Source of the DNA: Betaproteobacteria bacterium
Lineage (GTDB): Bacteria; Pseudomonadota; Gammaproteobacteria; Burkholderiales; SG8-39
Assembly: GCA_019237595.1 (NCBI GenBank)
Contig: JAFAGU010000209.1
Location: 1 to 7,305 of the forward strand
Length of the DNA stretch: 7,305 nucleotides
Reading direction: 5' to 3'
Made by a program: the position numbers and the translations under genes. Positions 1 to 6,143 of the stretch are shown one piece after another. A model generated the notes under the pieces. The model was not told the origin of the DNA, searched no databases, and saw nothing but the letters and a program-made list of their open reading frames with translations. Numbering within the stretch: the first letter of the stretch is position 1; each line of letters opens with the position of its first letter.

Positions 1-528
1 CCTGCCTTCAAGCGCTGGTGGACGCGCATCGTGCCCGAGGCGATCGAGCGCAGCACCTACGTCCTTCTGTCGAGCCTCATCCTCGCGCTCCTTTTCTGGC
101 AATGGCAGCCGTTGCGCGCGATCGTCTGGTCCGTTCAGGGCGAACCGTGGGCGGGACTCCTCACGGCGCTTTTCTGGCTCGGATGGCTGATCGCGCTCGC
201 TTCCACTTTCATGATCAACCACTTCGACCTCTTCGGGCTGCGCCAGGTCTGGTTTCGCGCGAAGAATCGGCCCTATGCGCCGGTTCCCTTCGTCAAGGTC
301 CTCCTCTACCGCTTCGTGCGCCATCCCCTCATGCTGGGGTTCATCATCGCCTTCTGGTCCGCACCGGTCATGACGGCGGGCCACTTCATCTTTTCGCTCG
401 CCACGACGGCCTACATCTTCGTCGGCGTCTTCTTCGAGGAGCGCGACCTGCGGCGCGCGCACGGCGCGGCGTACGAGCAGTACATGCGCGAAGCGGGAAT
501 GATCCTGCCGTTTCCGCGCTCGCGCTAG
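1..528 (+). CDS. mddA: MddA-like membrane methyltransferase (methanethiol S-methyltransferase family), 5' end missing
   Basis: The frame is open from base 1, so the gene enters from the left; 175 C-terminal residues are visible against roughly 250 in the family (from memory), so about a third is missing. Hydrophobic stretches lie at about residues 20-35, 48-66 and 105-145, fitting a multi-pass inner-membrane protein. The motifs INHFDLFGLRQVW, YRFVRHPLMLGF and FEERDL resemble the NnrU/isoprenylcysteine methyltransferase-like fold, and the order and wording are those I associate with MddA. MddA uses S-adenosylmethionine to methylate methanethiol to dimethyl sulfide. A GTG at 31 could be mistaken for a start, but the homologous-looking segment PAFKRWWTRI before it is in frame, so 31 is not the true start. 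It is followed after 13 bases by the solute-binding protein gene. An unspecified NnrU-like protein is the alternative. Confidence 0.72.
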   Translation, partial: PAFKRWWTRIVPEAIERSTYVLLSSLILALLFWQWQPLRAIVWSVQGEPWAGLLTALFWLGWLIALASTFMINHFDLFGLRQVWFRAKNRPYAPVPFVKVLLYRFVRHPLMLGFIIAFWSAPVMTAGHFIFSLATTAYIFVGVFFEERDLRRAHGAAYEQYMREAGMILPFPRSR

Positions 529-541
529 GAAAGCCGGGACC

Positions 542-1495
542 ATGCTGCGTGGCGTGTTCTTATCAGCATTCCTTGCCTTCTCGTTTTGCGCAGCAGCGCA
601 GGACGCCCCCTTGCGGATCGTCCTGGGCTATTCGGCGGGCGCGAGCTCCGACCTGCTGACGCGGCTGGTGGCGGAGGAGATGCGGAAAAGCCTCGGTCGC
701 CCGATCGTCGTGGAGAACAAGCCCGGCGCGGCGGGCATGGTCGGCAACGAGACGGTCAAGGCGGCGCCGAAGGACGGCAACACGATCCTCCTCACGCCCG
801 TGGCGACCATGGCGATCTTTCCGCATTCCTACGGCGCGAGCCTCCGCTACGATCCGTTCCAGGATTTCGCGCCGGTGGCGCACGTCGCTTCGTTCCAGCT
901 CGGCCTCGGCGTGGGAACGGAAATCCCCGCGCGCAATCTCGCCGAGTATGTCGCGCTCGTGAAGCGCGATCCGAAAGCGGGCTTCTATGCATCGGCGGCC
1001 GCGGGAAGCATTCCGCACTTCCTCGGCGTCATGTTCGCCCGGGCCGCAGGCATCGAGATGGTCCATGTGCCCTACAAAGGCACGGCGCCCGCGATGCAGG
1101 CGCTCGCCGCGGGCGAGATCGCGGCGGCGAGCACCGTGGTCGCCGACATCGGCGCGCTCGTGAAGGCGGGCAAGGCGAGGCTCCTCGCCACCGCGGGACC
1201 TCGGCGCATGGCCGAGTACCCCGACGTGGCGACGTTCCGCGAGCAGGGCTACGACATCGAAGGGGAGGGCTGGTACGCGTTTTTCGCTCCCGCCGGCACG
1301 CCGCCCGCAGCGATCGAGCGCATCGGCGCCGCCGCGATCCATGCCGTCCGGGAAACCGGCGCGCGACAGAGGATCGAGGCGATGGGACTCGAGCCCACGG
1401 GGTTGCCCGCGGCGGAGCTCGCCGCGATCCTCAAGGCGGACTACGAGCGCTGGGGCCCGGTGATCCGCGCCTCCGGCTTCAAGCCGAGCCAGTAG
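542..1495 (+). CDS. Bug/TctC-family tripartite tricarboxylate transporter substrate-binding protein
   Basis: This 317-residue protein is a periplasmic binding protein of the Bug (TctC) family, which captures carboxylates or other small organic anions for tripartite tricarboxylate transporters. The N-terminus is a signal peptide: R3, a hydrophobic core at residues 5-16, and a probable signal peptidase I site after A19 (CAAA|QD). No lipobox is evident. The mature protein opens with the family pattern LRIVLGYSAGASSDLLTRL, then VVENKPGAAGMVGNE, HVPYKGTAPAMQALAAGE and a C-terminal GLEPTG segment. Length is normal for the family. The ATG at 542 has a purine-rich AGGAAA about ten bases upstream, overlapping the stop of the preceding gene. 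No TctA or TctB membrane subunits are present, so it is an orphan receptor, as is common in betaproteobacteria. The ligand cannot be read from the sequence. Confidence 0.93.
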   Translation: MLRGVFLSAFLAFSFCAAAQDAPLRIVLGYSAGASSDLLTRLVAEEMRKSLGRPIVVENKPGAAGMVGNETVKAAPKDGNTILLTPVATMAIFPHSYGASLRYDPFQDFAPVAHVASFQLGLGVGTEIPARNLAEYVALVKRDPKAGFYASAAAGSIPHFLGVMFARAAGIEMVHVPYKGTAPAMQALAAGEIAAASTVVADIGALVKAGKARLLATAGPRRMAEYPDVATFREQGYDIEGEGWYAFFAPAGTPPAAIERIGAAAIHAVRETGARQRIEAMGLEPTGLPAAELAAILKADYERWGPVIRASGFKPSQ

Positions 1496-1496
1496 C

Positions 1497-2789
1497 TTGC
1501 GGCCGAGCTTCGTCTTCATCCTCGCCGACGACCTCGGCCACGCCGACCTCGGCTGCTACGGCGGGCGCTCGCCTTCGTGCTCGCCGGCGCTCGATCGCAT
1601 GGCCGCGCAGGGACTGCGGTTCACGAATGCCTACGCCAATTCGCCGGTCTGCTCGCCGACTCGCTTTGCGCTCATGACCGGCCGCTACCAGTACCGGCTC
1701 CGCGGCGCGGCCGAGGAGCCGATCTCCGGCAAGACGCGCGGCAGCGCGGAGCTCGGGCTCTCGCCTTCGCATCCGACGCTGCCGTCGCTCCTGCGCGCGG
1801 CGGGCTACGCCACCGCGCTCGTAGGCAAATGGCACCTCGGGTTCCCGCCGCACTTCAGTCCGCTGCGCAGCGGCTACGAAGAGTTCTTCGGCGTCTACCA
1901 CGGGGCCGCGGACTACTTCACGCATTGCGACCCGCAGGGGCTGCACGACCTTTTTGAAGGCGAGCAGGAAGTGCATCGCACCGGGTACCTGACCGACCTC
2001 CTTAGCGAGCGCGCCGTGTCATTCGTGGAAAGGAAGAAGGGAAAGCCGTTCCTCCTTTCCCTGCACTACACGGCCCCGCACTGGCCTTGGGAGACGAGGG
2101 ACGACGAAGCCGAGGCGCGCCGCATCGGCGGCATCCGCAACGGCCTCTATCACCTCGACGGCGGCTCGGTACAGACCTACCGGAAGATGATCTCGCACAT
2201 GGACGAAGGGATCGGTGCCGTGCTCGATGCGCTGCGTCGCACGGGCGCGGACGAAAATACGCTGGTCGTCTTCACGAGCGACAACGGCGGCGAGCGCTTC
2301 TCCGACAACTGGCCGCTCGTCGGCGGCAAGATGGATCTCCTCGAGGGCGGCATCCGCGTCCCGCTCATGGCTCGCTGGCCGGCCAGGATCGCGGCGGGGA
2401 AGGTCACCGATCGCCTGGCGATCACGATGGACTGGACGTCGACCTTCCTGGCGGCGGCCGGCGTGCCGGCGCATGCGCAATATCCCCTCGATGGAGAAGA
2501 TCTCCTCAGGGAAGAAACGTCGGAGCGGCAGCTCTTCTGGCGCATGAAATACCGGAGCCAGAAGGCCGTGCGCACCGGCCGGTACAAGTATTTGTCGCTC
2601 GAGGGAAACGAGTTCCTCTTCGACGTCGTCACGGACGCCCGCGAGCGGGCGAACCTTGCGCGGCGCGAGCCCGAGCGCCTGGCTTCGCTGCGGGAACGCT
2701 ATCGAGCGTGGGAGGCGACGATGCCGCCCATTCCGGCCGACGCGGCCGTCTCGCTCGTCTACAACCCCAAGACCATGGCCCTGCCCTAG
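1497..2789 (+). CDS. Sulfatase (arylsulfatase A-like, formylglycine type I)
   Basis: This 430-residue sulfatase hydrolyses sulfate esters. The catalytic cysteine C52 sits in CSPTR (52-56), a variant of the C-x-P-S-R signature, and is expected to be oxidised to formylglycine. Other active-site elements are in order: metal ligands D11-D12 in LADDLG, GKWHLG (K111, H113), H195 in HYTAPHWPW, D262-N263 in SDNGG, and K278 in VGGK. The C-terminal part (RYKYLSLEGNEFLFDV, then DARERANLARREPERL) matches the arylsulfatase/GalNAc-6-sulfatase-like subgroup. The start is TTG at 1497, one base after the previous stop; the frame is closed by TGA at 1461-1463 and no other standard start lies between. The conserved core begins at residue 4, so there is no signal peptide and the enzyme looks cytoplasmic. 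No formylglycine-generating enzyme is in the window. The substrate is unknown. It sits inside the five-gene plus-strand run. Confidence 0.94.
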   Translation: MRPSFVFILADDLGHADLGCYGGRSPSCSPALDRMAAQGLRFTNAYANSPVCSPTRFALMTGRYQYRLRGAAEEPISGKTRGSAELGLSPSHPTLPSLLRAAGYATALVGKWHLGFPPHFSPLRSGYEEFFGVYHGAADYFTHCDPQGLHDLFEGEQEVHRTGYLTDLLSERAVSFVERKKGKPFLLSLHYTAPHWPWETRDDEAEARRIGGIRNGLYHLDGGSVQTYRKMISHMDEGIGAVLDALRRTGADENTLVVFTSDNGGERFSDNWPLVGGKMDLLEGGIRVPLMARWPARIAAGKVTDRLAITMDWTSTFLAAAGVPAHAQYPLDGEDLLREETSERQLFWRMKYRSQKAVRTGRYKYLSLEGNEFLFDVVTDARERANLARREPERLASLRERYRAWEATMPPIPADAAVSLVYNPKTMALP

Positions 2790-2793
2790 GAGA
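2788..2793 (+). promoter_or_regulatory. Shine-Dalgarno for bdhA, overlapping the sulfatase stop
   Basis: AGGAGA begins inside the sulfatase TAG stop (2787-2789) and lies seven bases before TTG 2800. It is the best ribosome-binding site in the left block. It decides the TTG start of bdhA and suggests translational coupling with the sulfatase. Confidence 0.7.
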
Positions 2794-2799
2794 TCGACC

Positions 2800-3561
2800 T
2801 TGCTTAAAGGAAAACGCGCCCTCGTCACCGGCTCCACGAGCGGCATCGGCCTGGGCATCGCGCGGGCGCTTGCCGCGCAGGGTGCCCGGGTCATGCTGAA
2901 CGGATTCGGCGATGCGGCGACGCTGGAGGCGCTCAAGAAGGAATTTCCCGCGCATAGCGGCGCGGACATTTCGAAGCCCGCCGACATCCGGGCGATGATC
3001 GCCGACGCGACGCGCGCGCTGGGCGGCGTCGACATCCTCGTCAACAACGCCGGCATCCAGCACACCGCTCCGATCGAGCAATTCCCGGCCGAGCGCTGGG
3101 ACGCGATCCTGGCGATCAACCTCTCGTCCAACTTCCACGCCATCGCCGCGGTCCTGCCGCAGATGCGCGAGCGGAACTGGGGCCGCATCATCAACATCGC
3201 CTCCACGCACGGCCTCGTCGCTTCGCCGCAGAAGGTCGCCTACGTCGCCGCAAAGCACGGCGTCGTGGGGCTCACCAAGGTCGTCGCGCTCGAGACGGCG
3301 ACCACCGGCATCACCTGCAACGCCATCTGCCCCGGCTGGGTGCTCACGCCGCTCGTCCAGAAGCAGGTCGATGCCTTGGCTTCGAACGAGAAAATCTCCA
3401 TGGAGAGCGCGAAGACGAGGCTGTTGTCCGAGAAGACGCCATCGAAGGAGTTCGTCACGCCTGAGCAGATCGGAGCGCTCGCGGTGTTCCTCTGCTCGGA
3501 CGCCGCCTCCAACGTCCGCGGCGCTGCCTGGCCGATCGACGGGCCGTGGACCGCGCAATAG
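2800..3561 (+). CDS. bdhA: D-3-hydroxybutyrate dehydrogenase
   Basis: A 253-residue classical short-chain dehydrogenase that oxidises D-3-hydroxybutyrate to acetoacetate with NAD+, linking polyhydroxybutyrate or ketone-body breakdown to acetoacetate metabolism in the cytosol. The Rossmann motif is TGSTSGIG (10-17), NNAG is at 82-85, and the catalytic set is N107, S135, Y148, K152. The residues that bind the substrate carboxylate and lock the active site in the Pseudomonas fragi enzyme (Q94, H144, K152, W187, Q196) all have counterparts with a constant offset of seven: Q87, H137, K145, W180, Q189. That makes the specific assignment stronger than a generic SDR call. The C-terminal block EFVTPEQIGALAVFLCSD and the ending in WTAQ also fit; PIDGPW replaces a more usual DGGW. 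TTG 2800 has a strong AGGAGA upstream. It is ten bases from the sulfatase and four from the kinase. Confidence 0.93.
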   Translation: MLKGKRALVTGSTSGIGLGIARALAAQGARVMLNGFGDAATLEALKKEFPAHSGADISKPADIRAMIADATRALGGVDILVNNAGIQHTAPIEQFPAERWDAILAINLSSNFHAIAAVLPQMRERNWGRIINIASTHGLVASPQKVAYVAAKHGVVGLTKVVALETATTGITCNAICPGWVLTPLVQKQVDALASNEKISMESAKTRLLSEKTPSKEFVTPEQIGALAVFLCSDAASNVRGAAWPIDGPWTAQ

Positions 3562-3565
3562 AGGC

Positions 3566-4396
3566 GTGGGCGTTCGCGTCGGGATCGATTTAGGGGGAAC
3601 GAAGATCGAAGCGATCGCGCTCGATCCGTCCGGGCGCGAGGTCTTCCGCAAGCGCGTGGCGTCGCCGCGGGACGTGTACGAGGACACGGTGAATGCGATC
3701 GTCGCGCTTGCGCTCGAGGCGGAGCAGGCGGCGGGTACGCCGGCGAGCGTGGGCGTGGGGATTCCGGGAAGCCTCTCGCGCGCGACCGGGCTCGTGAAGA
3801 ACGCCAACTCCACTTGGTTGAACGGCCGTCCGCTGAAGCAGGACCTCGAGGCGCGGCTCGGGCGCGAGGTGCGGATCGAGAACGATGCGAATTGCTTCGC
3901 GGTCTCGGAAGCGGTGGACGGAGCCGGCGCAGGCGCGGAGATCGTCTTTGGCGTGATCCTGGGCACTGGTGTAGGAGGCGGAATAGCGATCCGGGGCGAG
4001 GCGATCACCGGGATCAATGCGATCGCCGGGGAATGGGGCCATAACGCCTTGCCGCTGCCGCAAGCCGAGGATCTCCCGCTCAGGCCGTGCTATTGCGGCC
4101 GCGCCGGATGCATCGAGACGTACCTCAGCGGCCCGGCGATGCAGCGCGATGCGAATCTGGAGCTCTATTGCCGTCGACTTGCGCGCTCGCTCGCCATGGT
4201 CATCAACATCCTCGACCCGGACGTCATCGTGCTGGGCGGCGGTGTCTCCAACGTGGATGCCCTATATGAGGCGGTGCCGAAGCTCTGGCTGGGGCACGTC
4301 TTCTCCGACCGCGTGGCGACGCGGCTCGTGCGAGCGAAATACGGCGACTCGAGCGGCGTGCGCGGCGCCGCGTGGCTCTGGGGCCGCGGCGGCTAG
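3566..4396 (+). CDS. ROK-family sugar kinase (fructokinase/Mak-like), shortened
   Basis: A 276-residue ROK kinase that phosphorylates a hexose with ATP. Visible are the phosphate-1 loop DLGGTK (8-13), the ENDAN motif with catalytic base D107 (equivalent to D103 of E. coli Mak), GTGVGGG (133-139), the sugar/zinc segment EWGHN (156-160; H159), the ROK zinc motif CYCGRAGCIE (C175, C177, C182, E184) and LGGGVSN (223-229). The sequence most resembles the Mak/fructokinase group, but glucose or N-acetylglucosamine cannot be excluded. GTG 3566 is chosen because the conserved strand begins at residue 4; the GAGG just upstream is very close. Family members are usually near 300 residues. Here about 30 residues of the helical region normally following the IETYLSGP segment appear to be missing in frame, around residues 190-200. 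The stop overlaps the stop of the converging NADH dehydrogenase. Confidence 0.88.
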   Translation: MGVRVGIDLGGTKIEAIALDPSGREVFRKRVASPRDVYEDTVNAIVALALEAEQAAGTPASVGVGIPGSLSRATGLVKNANSTWLNGRPLKQDLEARLGREVRIENDANCFAVSEAVDGAGAGAEIVFGVILGTGVGGGIAIRGEAITGINAIAGEWGHNALPLPQAEDLPLRPCYCGRAGCIETYLSGPAMQRDANLELYCRRLARSLAMVINILDPDVIVLGGGVSNVDALYEAVPKLWLGHVFSDRVATRLVRAKYGDSSGVRGAAWLWGRGG

Positions 4397-4409
4397 AGCA
4401 CCCGCCGCG
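4385..4409. terminator. GC hairpin spanning the two overlapping stop codons
   Basis: CGCGGCGG (4385-4392) is perfectly complementary to CCGCCGCG (4402-4409), giving an 8-bp stem with a 9-base loop (4393-4401). The loop contains the CTAG in which the kinase stop (4394-4396, plus) and the NADH dehydrogenase stop (4393-4395, minus) overlap. There is no U-run on either side, so it is not a canonical intrinsic terminator. It could pause polymerase, assist Rho-dependent ending, or cap both 3' ends. In such GC-rich DNA a chance hairpin is possible. Confidence 0.4.
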
Positions 4410-5637
4410 AGACGATGCGCGCGTAGCGGTTGTACGTGAAGTAGGACGATGCCCAGTCGATCAAGACCACGACCCGGTTGCGGAAGTTGATGAGGAAGTA
4501 GATGTGCGCCACCAGCCACACGAGCCAGGCGGCGAAGCCGGAGAGCCGGAGCGGGCCCATCTCCGCCACGGCGGCGCTGCGGCCGATGGTGGCGAGCTGC
4601 CCCCAGTCGCGATACCGGAACGGCCGCGCGGGCTTTTTCTCGAGGGCGAGGAGGATGTTCCGCGCGATGTGCCGGCCCATCTGCTTCGCCGCGGGCGCGA
4701 TGCCGGGCACGGGCTTGCCGTCGGTCGACACGGCGGCGAGGTCGCCGGCGACGAAGATCTCCGGATGCGCCGGGACCGAGAGGTCCGGCGCGACGAGGAC
4801 GCGGCCCGCCCGGTCGAGCGGCGCGCCGAGCGAGCCGCCGAGCGGCGAGCTCGCGACGCCCGCGGCCCAGAGCACCGTCCTCGCCTCGATGCGGTCGTTG
4901 CCGAGCGAGACGCCGCCTTCGTCGATTCCGGTCACGCGGCGGCCGAGCCAGACGGTGACGCCGAGCCGCTCGAGCTGCGCGCGGGCGCGTTGCGAGAGCG
5001 AAGGCGGATAGGGCGGCAGGACGCGGTCCGTGCCTTCCACGAGCACGACACGCGCGTTCCTCGGATCGAAGCGCCGGAACTCGCCGGGAAGCGTATGGCG
5101 CGCGATCTCGGCGAGCGTGCCGGCGAGCTCCACGCCGGTCGCGCCGCCGCCCACGACGACGAATGTGAGCCATGCGGCGCGGCGCGCGGGATCCTCCTCT
5201 CGCTCGGCGCGCTCGAAGGCGAGGAGGATGCGCGCGCGGATGTCGAAGGCATCCTCGAGCGTCTTCAGCCCCGGCGCGTGCGCCGCCCACGCATCGTTGC
5301 CGAAGTAGCTGTGCGTCGACCCGGTCGCGACCACGAGGAAGTCGTAGTGGAGGACGTCCGCGTCGTCGAGCACCACTTTTCTCGCGACGGGATCGATGGA
5401 GGTTGCGTCGGCAAGAAGCACGGTCGTGTTCTTCTGCCGCGCGAGGATGTGGCGGATCGGCCCCGCAATCGCCGGAGCGGAAAGCCCGGCGGTGGCCACC
5501 TGGTAGAGCAAGGGCGTGAAGAGATGGTGGTTCGCGCGGTCGACGACCGTGACTTGCACGCTCGCCCGCGCGAGCCCCTGCGCCGCCCACAAGCCCCCGA
5601 ACCCGCAGCCCAGGATGACGACGTGCGGAGGCAGCAT
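4393..5637 (-). CDS. ndh: Type II NADH:quinone oxidoreductase (NDH-2)
   Basis: A 414-residue single-subunit flavoprotein that passes electrons from NADH to the membrane quinone pool without pumping protons. Two dinucleotide folds are visible: the FAD site GCGFGG at 10-15, and the NADH site VVGGGATGVELAG at 161-173, with E170 matching the glutamate conserved in NDH-2 enzymes. Further marks are the second FAD motif FVAGD (295-299), APAAKQ (314-319) in the place of the AQxAxQ quinone-site motif, and a C-terminal amphipathic or hydrophobic tail (about 367-395, including WLVWLVAHIYFLINFRNR) that anchors NDH-2 to the membrane. Length is normal. ATG 5637 is chosen because it places the FAD strand at residue 5; an in-frame TTG at 5652 adds five residues (MYHRR) and has a GGA a few bases upstream. 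It converges on the kinase and diverges from the thioesterase. Related FAD/NAD oxidoreductases such as sulfide:quinone reductases lack this tail pattern. Confidence 0.93.
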   Translation of the reverse strand: MLPPHVVILGCGFGGLWAAQGLARASVQVTVVDRANHHLFTPLLYQVATAGLSAPAIAGPIRHILARQKNTTVLLADATSIDPVARKVVLDDADVLHYDFLVVATGSTHSYFGNDAWAAHAPGLKTLEDAFDIRARILLAFERAEREEDPARRAAWLTFVVVGGGATGVELAGTLAEIARHTLPGEFRRFDPRNARVVLVEGTDRVLPPYPPSLSQRARAQLERLGVTVWLGRRVTGIDEGGVSLGNDRIEARTVLWAAGVASSPLGGSLGAPLDRAGRVLVAPDLSVPAHPEIFVAGDLAAVSTDGKPVPGIAPAAKQMGRHIARNILLALEKKPARPFRYRDWGQLATIGRSAAVAEMGPLRLSGFAAWLVWLVAHIYFLINFRNRVVVLIDWASSYFTYNRYARIVSRRVL

Positions 5638-5643
5638 GCGGCG

Positions 5644-5649
5644 ATGATA
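5644..5649 (-). promoter_or_regulatory. Possible -10 hexamer for a leaderless NDH-2 transcript
   Basis: On the minus strand TATCAT (5/6 match to TATAAT) is followed by six bases, CGCCGC, then ATG 5637. This spacing would put the transcription start on the A of the start codon. No Shine-Dalgarno lies before that ATG and no good -35 is seen at 16-18 bases, so support is moderate to weak. If TTG 5652 is the true start, this site lies inside the gene and is irrelevant. Confidence 0.3.
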
Positions 5650-5720
5650 CAAGCTGTTCCAGCATGAATTGCCAGAGCCGCGCCATCGACGGCGAGAAGC
5701 ACGATGCGCAGGCGCGCTGA

Positions 5721-5726
5721 TAACAT
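5721..5726 (+). promoter_or_regulatory. Possible extended -10 element for the thioesterase operon
   Basis: TGATAACAT contains TGn directly before TAACAT (4/6 match to TATAAT), an extended -10 arrangement. It is followed by six bases, GGCCGC, then the GTG start at 5733, so the predicted transcription start falls on the start codon. No Shine-Dalgarno is visible. The -35 region shows no good match, which an extended -10 can tolerate. Confidence 0.33.
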
Positions 5727-5732
5727 GGCCGC

Positions 5733-6143
5733 GTGGCGGCCGATCTCGCGTCGATCCTGAAGCCAGGCCTCGAAGGCGAGGCCCGGCTTCTCGTTTCCGA
5801 GGAGCACACCGCGCCGCGGGTCGGGAGCGGCAAGGTGCACGTGCTTGCCACCCCGGTGATGATCAACCTCATCGAGGCGGCGGCGCTCGAGGCGGTGGAG
5901 CGCTTCCTGCCTGCGGGCTACCAGAGCCTCGGCACGGTGCTGAACGTCCGCCACATCGCCGCGACGCCTGTGGGCATGCGCGCGCGCGCACGGGCGGTGC
6001 TGGAGAAGGTCGTGGGCCGCACCCTCACGTTCCGCGTCGAGGCGCACGACGAGAAGGACCTCATCGGCGACGGCCTGCACGAGCGCGTGGTCGTCAACGT
6101 GTCTAAGTTCGACGAGCGGGTGCAGAAAAAATTGGCCCGCTAG
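5733..6143 (+). CDS. FlK-like hotdog thioesterase
   Basis: A 136-residue single-domain hotdog acyl-CoA thioesterase of the fluoroacetyl-CoA thioesterase (FlK) family. The active-site residues of Streptomyces FlK (T42, E50, H76, R120) map with a constant offset of two to T40 in LATPVM, E48 in NLIEAA, H74 in NVRHIAATP and R118 in HER. The stretch RTLTFRVEAHDE and the end FDERVQKK also fit the family. Most such proteins are not known to act on fluoroacetyl-CoA; hydrolysis of a small or aromatic acyl-CoA is the safer expectation. GTG 5733 is the start; ATG 5725 is out of frame. No Shine-Dalgarno is seen. The 3' end (QKKLAR) overlaps the beginning of the next dehydrogenase frame by about 13 bases, implying translational coupling. 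Confidence 0.88.
   Translation: MAADLASILKPGLEGEARLLVSEEHTAPRVGSGKVHVLATPVMINLIEAAALEAVERFLPAGYQSLGTVLNVRHIAATPVGMRARARAVLEKVVGRTLTFRVEAHDEKDLIGDGLHERVVVNVSKFDERVQKKLAR
6126..6131 (+). other. A6 run at the thioesterase/dehydrogenase overlap (possible slippage or coupling site)
   Basis: Six A residues encode two in-frame AAA lysines near the thioesterase end. A -1 shift here joins directly into the dehydrogenase frame at ATT 6131, reading IGPLAAFAGKS. The 0-frame context is G-AAA-AAA, not the preferred A-AAA-AAG, and six A residues are short for transcriptional slippage. It is also a plausible place for a base-count error. Confidence 0.25.

Noticed and set aside
563..1677. Long open frames on both strands over the solute-binding protein gene
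   Set aside because: They overlap a convincing Bug-family gene, have skewed Arg-rich composition and carry no motif.
2019..4017. Long minus-strand open frames opposite the sulfatase, bdhA and the kinase
   Set aside because: They are antisense to three proteins with intact catalytic motifs and arise from the high GC content.
4372..5667. Long open frame of about 431 codons on the plus strand across the NDH-2 gene
   Set aside because: It is antisense to a clear NDH-2, is dominated by Arg, Glu, Asp and Ala as expected from GC-rich shadow frames, and shows no domain motif.
5725..5760. ATG 5725 with an 11-codon open frame overlapping the thioesterase start, as a possible upstream regulatory peptide
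   Set aside because: No ribosome-binding site, ordinary codons and no attenuator hairpin seen; more likely chance within the promoter-like sequence.
4262..5872. Minus-strand open frame of about 536 codons overlapping NDH-2 in another frame
   Set aside because: Arginine/alanine-rich low-complexity translation with no recognisable motifs; it runs through three real genes.
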